Assembly: GCA_038326615.1 (NCBI GenBank)
Contig: JBBQKF010000090.1
Location: 1-11,724, forward strand
Length of the DNA stretch: 11,724 nucleotides
From: JBBQKF01 sp038326615
GTDB lineage: Bacteria; Bacillota; Clostridia; Saccharofermentanales; UBA5734
Direction: 5' to 3'
Shown here: positions 1 to 5,735 of the stretch, piece after piece
Position numbering within the stretch: the first letter of the stretch is position 1
Layout: every line of letters starts with the position of its first letter
Program-made: the position numbers and the translations under genes
The notes under the pieces: model-generated
What the model was told of the DNA's origin: nothing
Databases searched by the model: none
Seen by the model: the letters and a program-made list of their open reading frames with translations, nothing else

Positions 1-141
1 CAAATTTACGCTAGCGCCAATACTCAAATGAAAAGAGCAGCTTTAGAAAAGCTTGGAGATTCTCCTGCACCTGAATTTCCATCTTGGGTTAAAAATACAG
101 ACCTGCTAACGTGGTTAAAAGATTTCGGCAAAGGAAAATAG
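1..141 (+). CDS. Tyrosine recombinase (site-specific integrase), C-terminal fragment
   Basis: An open frame enters from the left edge and stops at TAG 139-141, giving the last 46 residues of a protein. It begins QIYASANTQMKRAALEKLG and ends in a WLKDFGKGK tail. The opening matches the extreme C-terminus of phage-integrase-family tyrosine recombinases, where the helix carrying the catalytic tyrosine (here probably Y3, in the IYA context) is followed by a 'MKRxALEK' helix. The PSWxxxxDLLTWLK tail is typical of recombinases from clostridial mobile elements. The enzyme would join and cut DNA at element ends through a 3'-phosphotyrosine. The Arg/His catalytic residues lie outside the window, so activity cannot be judged. 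Structured DNA follows at once (146-344), which suggests this is the terminal gene of an element. Confidence 0.8.
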   Translation, partial: QIYASANTQMKRAALEKLGDSPAPEFPSWVKNTDLLTWLKDFGKGK

Positions 142-145
142 CTGT

Positions 146-217
146 TTATTATGCAAAGTCATAAGGGTTGAAAATCGCTTCGCTACAGCGAACTCAACCC
201 TTAACTCTACATAATAA
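146..217. repeat. 72-bp imperfect inverted repeat downstream of the recombinase
   Basis: The arms are TTATTATG (146-153) pairing with CATAATAA (210-217), AGT (157-159) with ACT (204-206), and TAAGGGTTGA (162-171) with TCAACCCTTA (194-203). The centre holds a further TCGCT/AGCGA pair. Over their outer 20 positions the two arms are the same sequence in opposite orientation, apart from two mismatches and a 2-nt gap. It begins 4 bp after the recombinase stop codon. No T-tract follows it, so it is not a plain terminator. A recombinase-recognised end or a structured RNA are both possible. Confidence 0.7.
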
Positions 218-229
218 CTTACCGAACAT

Positions 230-269
230 AATACCGATTATGTCGAGCTCAACATAATCGGTATTTTTT
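230..269 (+). terminator. Rho-independent terminator
   Basis: A perfect 14-bp stem pairs AATACCGATTATGT (230-243) with ACATAATCGGTATT (252-265). The loop is 8 nt (244-251) and a run of T extends to 269. It would end transcription arriving from the recombinase gene. The reverse strand is followed by few T residues, so it reads mainly as a + strand terminator. Confidence 0.85.
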
Positions 270-294
270 AAAAAAATAGAGATATGCGTTAGTG

Positions 295-344
295 CATGAA
301 AAGGACATAATTTGCCGCCAAGGGGGAGTTATGCCCTTTTCGTG
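295..344. repeat. Large imperfect inverted repeat, 16-bp arms
   Basis: CATGAAAAGGACATAA (295-310) pairs with TTATGCCCTTTTCGTG (329-344) with one mismatch and one G-T pair. The loop is 18 nt and carries a GGGGGAG run. No T-tract follows and no gene overlaps it. It lies between the recombinase terminator and the first cargo promoter. Its role is unknown; element end, protein binding site or small structured RNA are all possible. Confidence 0.55.
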
Positions 345-428
345 GACTGAGCTGGGGTTCAAGATGGACTGACTAGAAGGTATCACTTTAAGGATTAATA
401 TATACCAGAGAAAAAAATAAGTAAAACA

Positions 429-457
429 TTGTTGGGAAAAACGAATTTTGTTATAAT
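429..457 (+). promoter_or_regulatory. Sigma-A-type promoter with extended -10
   Basis: TTGTTG (429-434) is followed after 17 bp by TATAAT (452-457), a perfect -10 box preceded by TGT, which gives the extended -10 form. It would start transcription near 464 and leave a leader of about 140 nt before the gene at 603. A weaker alternative, TTTACT-18-TATAAA (545-574), lies closer to the gene. Confidence 0.65.
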
Positions 458-602
458 TAGGGAAATGGTTAAATGAGCTAGTGTTCTTATAGTTTTGGAT
501 TGAAGTATTTGGGTAGTCTAATGTTATTTCTGTAATAGAACTTATTTACTTTTGTAATTATAAACCATTATAAAAATGTATAAATCAAAGGAGATCATAA
601 TT

Positions 603-1025
603 ATGCCAAATGCAGGTGATTCTTATGTTGTTGAATTGAAAAATGCACACTTGAAATGGGGGGAGTATCACCCAAGTCGTCATTCTCATACGAGAGGTAC
701 AGTTTATGGTGAGGGATACATAAAAATACCCTCAAACAAAGCATATTCATTCAATGTTTTTAATAGTAATAATCCTTTTGGAGCAAATATTTATTACAAT
801 TGCGTATCGTTTGACGGATATTATAGTGGTCGCTTATTGGCTCAAGGGAATCAGTCGGATCCAATCTATGCAAAACAGTTTTCAGAAGATAGAAATTTAA
901 AAGGTATCGGTGACTGGTATGATTATGTAGGTGCTCAGGACGGTGATTTTGTAAAAGTGAAGTTTACATCTGCCACAGACATAATTATTGAACATAGCCA
1001 GAGAAATGCAGGTTTTCATATTTAA
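603..1025 (+). CDS. Unrecognised 140-residue protein, possibly a stand-alone B3-like domain
   Basis: The start at ATG 603 is chosen because AAAGGAG lies 9 to 10 nt upstream; an in-frame ATG at 576 has no ribosome binding site. The product has no signal peptide and no membrane segment, and is rich in aromatic residues, Gly and Asn. I do not recognise the family with certainty. A block with GEGYIKIP followed by an aromatic/FNVF strand, an FDG turn, LLAQGNQ, a KQF...LKGIGDWYDYVGAQDGD segment and a VKVKF strand resembles in layout the C-terminal DNA-reading domain of the PLD endonuclease encoded at 2641 (YIGLP, FFPLG, TDDN, LGEYFRNRIG, VNFYKL). That likeness is by eye only. If right, this could be a free DNA-binding or decoy partner of the neighbouring restriction genes. 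It is transcribed alone, between its own promoter and its own terminator. Confidence 0.6.
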   Translation: MPNAGDSYVVELKNAHLKWGEYHPSRHSHTRGTVYGEGYIKIPSNKAYSFNVFNSNNPFGANIYYNCVSFDGYYSGRLLAQGNQSDPIYAKQFSEDRNLKGIGDWYDYVGAQDGDFVKVKFTSATDIIIEHSQRNAGFHI

Positions 1026-1085
1026 CTGTTTTGTCTTTTATGGTGTATGTAATAGCCTAAAGAAGAATATATAGGACTGACAATG

Positions 1086-1113
1086 CTACGATGATTTACC
1101 ATCGTAGTTTTTT
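1086..1113 (+). terminator. Rho-independent terminator
   Basis: A perfect 8-bp stem pairs CTACGATG (1086-1093) with CATCGTAG (1100-1107). The loop is 6 nt and six T residues follow (1108-1113). It closes the single-gene unit ending at 1025 and insulates the restriction operon from it. Confidence 0.88.
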
Positions 1114-1144
1114 ATATTTTGATTCAAATTGAGTTGTTACACAT

Positions 1145-1204
1145 GCAGCGAAAAAGCAGCAAATCACTATAATTATTGCGTTTGTGCAGCAACTATGTTA
1201 TACT
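1145..1204 (+). promoter_or_regulatory. Restriction operon promoter with GCAGC repeats
   Basis: TTGCGT (1176-1181) and TATACT (1199-1204) are 17 bp apart, and TGT precedes the -10 (extended form). Three direct copies of GCAGC start at 1145, 1156 and 1186. They are 11 and 30 bp apart, close to one and three helical turns, so they could sit on one face of the DNA. The third lies inside the -35/-10 spacer. Being in front of an XRE repressor gene, they are candidate operator half-sites for autoregulation; this is inference. Confidence 0.6.
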
Positions 1205-1224
1205 GCAAGTTGTGGAGGTGGATT

Positions 1225-1578
1225 ATGATTTCAGTTGGAGCCTATCTTAAAAGACATAGGGAAAGATTATCATTGAGCTTGAATGCTGTTTATGAACAAA
1301 CCGGAATTACATCAACTCGATTGAACAGAATAGAGCATAACTTAATAAATGAACCTTCTCCAGATGCCTTAAAAAAATTAGCGAATCTATATCAAATAGA
1401 TTTAATTCATTTGTTTAAACTCGCAGGGTATTTAGATGATCAAGTCACGAAAGAAGTGTACCCTTTTAGAAATTATGAAATTTTAAATGATAACGAGTGT
1501 GAGTTCATTCAACTATCCATAGATTTTTTTGCAAAAAAACATTCGACATCAAGCAAGGAGGAATACCATGAAATTTAA
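1225..1578 (+). CDS. XRE-family (Cro/cI-type) HTH regulator of the restriction operon
   Basis: The start at ATG 1225 is supported by GGAGG 7 to 8 nt upstream and by the promoter at 1176-1204, which an upstream in-frame TTG start (1129) would overlap. The 117-residue product opens MISVGAYLKRHRERLSLSL and carries a helix-turn-helix at about residues 5-65 (LNAVYEQTGI as helix 2 and turn, SxRLNRIEHN as recognition helix, then the PSPDALKKLANLY segment usual in XRE proteins). Residues 70-117 form an acidic tail of unknown role. It binds DNA as a dimer in known relatives. Its stop codon overlaps the methyltransferase start by 11 bp, so the two are translationally coupled. In that position it most likely acts like the controller proteins of type II R-M systems, although it is longer than classical C proteins (about 80 residues). 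Confidence 0.85.
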   Translation: MISVGAYLKRHRERLSLSLNAVYEQTGITSTRLNRIEHNLINEPSPDALKKLANLYQIDLIHLFKLAGYLDDQVTKEVYPFRNYEILNDNECEFIQLSIDFFAKKHSTSSKEEYHEI

Positions 1579-2626
1579 ATTAGGAGAATTGTTCTGTGGG
1601 CCGGGGGGAATTGCATACGGTGCACTGAATGCTCATAGTGCAGATGGCAAATATTCGATTGTGCATGAATGGGCCAACGACTATGATAAAGATACGTGTG
1701 CGACTTATTGTCATAACATTTCTAAGGATAAGCCAGAGACTGTTTATCATGAAGATGTAAGAAAATTGAATATGGAAAAACTAACACCTATTAATGCATT
1801 GGCATTTGGATTTCCATGTAATGATTTTAGTATTGTTGGTGAACAAAAGGGAATGGATGGAGTATTTGGACCACTGTATTCTTATGGAGTTAAAGCGCTT
1901 AAGTTATTTAAACCAGATTGGTTTCTTGCGGAAAATGTAGGTGGTTTGCGCAATGCTAACGATGGAAAAGCATTTAGCAAAATTTTGAGTGAACTAAAAA
2001 ATGCGGGTTATGTAGTTGTACCACATTTGTATAAATTCGAAAAGTATGGAGTTCCACAAGCCCGACATCGATTGATAATTGTTGGCATTAGAAATGATTT
2101 AAGCAAAGATATTGTTTTTAAAGTTCCTTCACCAGCACCATACAGTCATATCAATAATACTTGCAGAAAGGCAATTGAAGTACCACCAATAAGTAAGGAT
2201 GCATTTAATAATGAATTGACTAATCAGTCTGATACTGTTGTACGAAGACTTCAACATATTCTGCCAGGTCAAAATGCATTTAATGCCGATATTCCACAAG
2301 AGTTACAACTCAATGTGCGTGGAGCTAGAATGAGTCAAATATATAAACGTCTTGATCCAGACAAACCTGCGTATACCGTTACAGGTAGTGGAGGAGGCGG
2401 TACACACATATACCACTGGGAAGAACCAAGAGCTCTGACAAACAGAGAACGAGCTCGCCTTCAGACTTTTCCAGACACATTCGAATTTCTTGGCTCAAAA
2501 GAGAGCGTAAGAAAACAAATTGGGATGGCGGTTCCTTGTGAAGGTGCAAGAATTATCTTCGAGGCTATTTTGAATAGTTTTGCTGGTATGGATTACGAGA
2601 GTATTCCAGCTAATATCAGCGAGTAA
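1568..2626 (+). CDS. DNA (cytosine-5) methyltransferase
   Basis: ATG 1568 follows AAGGAGGAATACC and overlaps the end of the regulator gene by 11 bp. The 352-residue product has the C5-MTase motif order: motif I LFCGPGG (8-14, SAM binding), motif IV GFPCNDFS (81-88, catalytic Cys84), motif VI ENV (122-124, Glu122), motif VIII QARHR (164-168), a variable target-recognition stretch at about 180-286, motif IX LTNRERARLQTFPD (290-303), and motif X GMAVP (319-323). It would methylate C5 of cytosine in the host copy of the restriction site, protecting it from the nuclease encoded downstream. Motif IV reads PCN instead of the usual PCQ, and motif X has GMAVP where GNAVP is common; the catalytic residues are intact. 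The length is normal for the family. The target sequence cannot be read from the protein. Confidence 0.95.
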   Translation: MKFKLGELFCGPGGIAYGALNAHSADGKYSIVHEWANDYDKDTCATYCHNISKDKPETVYHEDVRKLNMEKLTPINALAFGFPCNDFSIVGEQKGMDGVFGPLYSYGVKALKLFKPDWFLAENVGGLRNANDGKAFSKILSELKNAGYVVVPHLYKFEKYGVPQARHRLIIVGIRNDLSKDIVFKVPSPAPYSHINNTCRKAIEVPPISKDAFNNELTNQSDTVVRRLQHILPGQNAFNADIPQELQLNVRGARMSQIYKRLDPDKPAYTVTGSGGGGTHIYHWEEPRALTNRERARLQTFPDTFEFLGSKESVRKQIGMAVPCEGARIIFEAILNSFAGMDYESIPANISE

Positions 2627-2640
2627 AGGAGGTGTGTAGT

Positions 2641-3597
2641 ATGTTTGATTCTGCTATGGTAGATAAAATTTTAATTGAGCCAATACTTAGAGGAGCTCAA
2701 AAGCTCCTAGTGATTTCTGGCTATGCTACTCCAACGATGGCATCTTGGCACATGATGAGAATAAAAGAACTTGGACTAAAGCCAATTGATATTCAGTTGA
2801 TTGTCGGAATGACGAATTATGGTGGTTTGACTATCGATGCGCATGAAGGATTTACCCAGTTAGTCAATGCTCAAAATAATTCAAACTTATCAAGCTTCCA
2901 ATGTCAGTATATTTTTCAAGGCGCACCGCTGCATAGTAAAATCTATTTGTGGATGAGGGACGACGTGCCTTTTGAAGCATATACTGGGTCGGCAAACTAT
3001 ACTCAGGCGGGCTTCAGTACAAACCGACGTGAGTACATTGTTCCTTGCAATGCTGAAGAGGCATTCGATTATTTTAACAATGTCGAATGTGATTCCATTT
3101 ATTGTACTCACTCGGAAATCGAAGATAATATTGTGCTCACTCCAACTCATCCGGTCTTGGATTCAGAAAGTGAGCATACACATACGTTTATAGGTGAGGG
3201 GATTATTCCTGTCACCTTAAGCTTGTTGGCAAGGAATGGTGAAACTGGTGGCAAGTCAGGTTTGAATTGGGGACAACGAGCTGGACGTGAGCCAAATCAG
3301 GCATATATTGGTTTGCCAGCAACTGTAGCTCGAACTGGTTTTTTTCCTTTGGGCAAACAACATTTTTCCGTAGTTACAGATGATAATAAACAACTTATTT
3401 TGAGGGTGGAGCAACAAAATGATAAAGCAATAACTACACCAATGAATAATTCACTTTTGGGAGAATACTTTAGAAATCGAATCGGAGTTGCAAATGGAGC
3501 ATATATCGCTAGGGCTGACTTAGAGACATATGGTAGAACAGATGTGAATTTCTACAAACTTGACGAAGAACACTATTATATGGATTTTTCTGTATAG
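2641..3597 (+). CDS. PLD-fold type II restriction endonuclease (NgoFVII/NgoAVII-like)
   Basis: ATG 2641 has AAAGGAGG at the ideal distance and lies 14 bp after the methyltransferase stop; a GTG at 2632 sits inside that ribosome binding site. The 318-residue protein has an N-terminal phospholipase-D-type nuclease domain (about 1-165) with a single half site: HSKIYLW (His98, Lys100), TGSANYT (Ser117, Asn119) and a downstream REY (Glu131). BfiI and NgoAVII have the same single HxK...N...E arrangement and act as dimers without metal. Residues about 215-318 (AYIGLP, FFPLG, LGEYFRNRIG, ETYGRTDVNFYKL) resemble the B3-like DNA-recognition domain of this family. The likely job is cutting unmodified copies of the methyltransferase target. 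In the characterised NgoAVII and CglI systems the R protein works with an ATP-dependent helicase-like partner; no such gene is next to it here. Confidence 0.88.
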   Translation: MFDSAMVDKILIEPILRGAQKLLVISGYATPTMASWHMMRIKELGLKPIDIQLIVGMTNYGGLTIDAHEGFTQLVNAQNNSNLSSFQCQYIFQGAPLHSKIYLWMRDDVPFEAYTGSANYTQAGFSTNRREYIVPCNAEEAFDYFNNVECDSIYCTHSEIEDNIVLTPTHPVLDSESEHTHTFIGEGIIPVTLSLLARNGETGGKSGLNWGQRAGREPNQAYIGLPATVARTGFFPLGKQHFSVVTDDNKQLILRVEQQNDKAITTPMNNSLLGEYFRNRIGVANGAYIARADLETYGRTDVNFYKLDEEHYYMDFSV

Positions 3598-3690
3598 TCA
3601 TTGAACTAAAAGCATATATGATTTAGAATGTATGCAAAAAAATCTATAACGCTGGTGGAAATAAAATACAATCTTAATGAGTATAAATTT

Positions 3691-3721
3691 ATTGCAATAA
3701 TTAGCTAAATTGCAATAATTA
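3691..3721 (+). promoter_or_regulatory. Tandem 13-bp repeats and possible promoter of the McrBC-like operon
   Basis: ATTGCAATAATTA occurs at 3691-3703 and again at 3709-3721, with starts 18 bp apart. Each copy contains the palindrome ATTGCAAT. TTGCAA (3692-3697) and AATAAT (3714-3719), 16 bp apart, make a plausible -35/-10 pair inside the repeats. The repeats may be an operator over the promoter. The rest of the 150-bp gap (3598-3747) is AT-rich with no other recognisable signal. Confidence 0.45.
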
Positions 3722-3747
3722 CATAAAAAATAAACGGAGGTACTAGT

Positions 3748-5733
3748 ATGATTGATTTATCACAAATTGATTCATCTGAAAAATTGGCATTAGCTTGCCT
3801 TTACTATGCTCAATTAGAAAGTTCTGATGAAAGATATGCAAATAAAAAATGCGTAAACACACTTACAAAAGTAGCTAATAAATTTGGCTACACATATTCA
3901 AAAGCTAAGAATGATAGAGATGCTTTTGATGCTTTATATGAAAATGGTCGTAAAGGTTGGACGGATAGACCATTAGAAAAAAGAAGTAGATATTTATTTG
4001 ATATATATAATAAATATAAGGAAATAAATTTTGATGAAATTGAAAATGCTGTAATGAAAATTATAAAAGAAGCAGATGATGCCGGGAAACCTTATTTCAG
4101 TATAAAAACTAAAGATGCGGATACCGTTAAGTCAATTTTATCGAGAAGTAGTAATATTGAGTTTAATGGTCTCAATATTTTGCAGGATTCTTTAAAGGTC
4201 GGACAACCTGTTTTTATTGTGCTCGGTGGTGATAAGCCAGAGTGGGATACTGGTCTTGTAGGAATGGGAGTAGTATCGCAAGAACCTTTTGATATAGGTT
4301 ACTCTGGCAAAAATTATAAGGTTAAAATTGATATTAAACTCTTGTTAGATAAACCAGTAAAAAGAGAAGACTTATTACCGTTTAGAGATACCTATGGGAT
4401 AATAGGTATTGGCCCAATTATAAAATGGGAACCCAATCAAGCGTTGTCGCAGATACAAGAGAAAAATGCAATTGCATTAATGAGAGCTATGCTTGAACTA
4501 AGCCCGAGTATCGAACCAGATTTAGATTTATTGATTGACCAAGATACGCATGTTAGAGTAAAAGGCGCTACAACAAAATTGATAGAAGTTGAAGTTGCTT
4601 TTGGTGATAACATAAAAGATTCGGTTATAACGGCAATAAATAATGCTTATGAAGACGATGAGAATGGCGAGGATCGGTCTACGAAATCAGAAGACATTAG
4701 TAGTACAAGTATTGACAATGATATTGAAGAATATAAAGAACTTATCTATAAAACCGGATATTCTTCAAGCCCTGAGTATGAACGCAATCGAATTGCATTT
4801 GGTGCACCAGGTACGGGGAAAAGTTACAAATTAAAAGAAGACTGTAATGAATTGGTGAAAGCCTTAGGAAGCACATATGAAAGGGTTACATTTCATCCTG
4901 ATTACTCTTACGCGCACTTTGTAGGAACATATAAACCCGTGTCAGACAAAAGTGGTAATATTTTGTATAAATTTGTCCCTGGCCCTTTTATGAGAATTTA
5001 TGTTGATGCGTTAAAAAGTGGGCGAACAGAAAGTCCAAAGCCACATGTTCTATTAATTGAGGAGATAAATCGAGCCAGAGTGGCTACGGTATTTGGTGAT
5101 GTGTTCCAATTGTTGGATAGAGATGATGATGGCGTAAGTGAGTATGATATTCAAGCCAGTGAGGATATTAAGTGTTACCTTGCTTCACAATTAGGTGGAA
5201 GGCCAGACAATTACGAAAGAGTTAAATTGCCTGATAATATGTTCATTTGGGCAACGATGAACAGTGCAGATCAAGGTGTATTTCCTATGGACACTGCGTT
5301 TAAGAGACGGTGGGAATTTGAATATTGTGGAATAAATCAGAACGATAACAAAATGGATGGAAAGATTACACTTGGACAGAGTAATCATACAATTGAGATT
5401 AGTTGGAATCAACTGCGTAAAGCAATTAATGAAAAACTAGCTTTAGATTATAGAGTTAATGAAGATAAATTAATGGGTCCATTTTTCATTTCAAAGAAAA
5501 TAATTGATACGGACGAAATGGGAAATATTAAGAACCCAGACAAATTTCTTACTGCCTTCAAAAGTAAAGTTATCATGTATCTTTATGAAGATGCAGCTAA
5601 ACAATATAAGTATAAGCTATTTAGTGGTTGCGACAATACTAAATACTCAGGGGTATGTGATGCTTTTGATGTTTTAGGTATAGATATATTCGGAAACGAT
5701 TTTCGGGACATCTATTACAAACAGGGAGTATAA
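3748..5733 (+). CDS. McrB-like AAA+ NTPase (LlaJI R1-type restriction subunit)
   Basis: ATG 3748 follows CGGAGGTACTAGT. The 661-residue protein has three parts. Residues about 1-95 are a helical, charged region of unknown fold. Residues about 112-235 look like an EVE/YTH-type modified-base reader (PYFSIK, FIVLGGDKPEWDTGLVGMG, KVKIDIKLLL); this is by eye. Residues about 345-661 are an McrB-type AAA+ module: Walker A GAPGTGKS (352-359), Walker B LLIEEINRA (435-443), the McrB signature MNSADQG (504-510, where MNTADRS is usual) and an arginine finger pair in DTAFKRRW (515-522). McrB-family proteins assemble as hexamers, hydrolyse GTP and drive a McrC-type nuclease partner, here the gene starting 2 bp downstream. 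A low-complexity acidic linker (about 302-328) joins the reader and motor. The length exceeds E. coli McrB because of the added N-terminal part. Confidence 0.92.
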   Translation: MIDLSQIDSSEKLALACLYYAQLESSDERYANKKCVNTLTKVANKFGYTYSKAKNDRDAFDALYENGRKGWTDRPLEKRSRYLFDIYNKYKEINFDEIENAVMKIIKEADDAGKPYFSIKTKDADTVKSILSRSSNIEFNGLNILQDSLKVGQPVFIVLGGDKPEWDTGLVGMGVVSQEPFDIGYSGKNYKVKIDIKLLLDKPVKREDLLPFRDTYGIIGIGPIIKWEPNQALSQIQEKNAIALMRAMLELSPSIEPDLDLLIDQDTHVRVKGATTKLIEVEVAFGDNIKDSVITAINNAYEDDENGEDRSTKSEDISSTSIDNDIEEYKELIYKTGYSSSPEYERNRIAFGAPGTGKSYKLKEDCNELVKALGSTYERVTFHPDYSYAHFVGTYKPVSDKSGNILYKFVPGPFMRIYVDALKSGRTESPKPHVLLIEEINRARVATVFGDVFQLLDRDDDGVSEYDIQASEDIKCYLASQLGGRPDNYERVKLPDNMFIWATMNSADQGVFPMDTAFKRRWEFEYCGINQNDNKMDGKITLGQSNHTIEISWNQLRKAINEKLALDYRVNEDKLMGPFFISKKIIDTDEMGNIKNPDKFLTAFKSKVIMYLYEDAAKQYKYKLFSGCDNTKYSGVCDAFDVLGIDIFGNDFRDIYYKQGV

Positions 5734-5735
5734 AT

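Larger units (their letters stand above)
142..602. other. Gene-free stretch: element-end structures plus promoter
   Basis: These 461 bp carry no credible coding region; frames are short and lack ribosome binding sites. The left 200 bp hold two long inverted repeats and a terminator. From about 345 to 428 nothing is recognised. A promoter lies at 429-457 and the ribosome binding site of the next gene at about 588-593. The motif CATAAT occurs six times on the two strands between 148 and 311. Confidence 0.6.

Noticed and set aside
2890..3193. Open frames on both strands inside the PLD endonuclease gene
   Set aside because: They lack ribosome binding sites and recognisable domains, and overlap a well-supported gene throughout.
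2641..3597. Phospholipase D or cardiolipin synthase
   Set aside because: Only one HxK half site is present, there are no membrane segments, a DNA-recognition-like domain follows, and the gene is coupled to a methyltransferase. A nuclease is the better call.
3691..3721. Start of a CRISPR array
   Set aside because: There are only two short copies 18 bp apart, with no spacer-length units and no cas genes.
4643..4834. 63-codon + strand open frame inside the McrB-like gene
   Set aside because: It lies out of frame across the linker and Walker A region and has no ribosome binding site.
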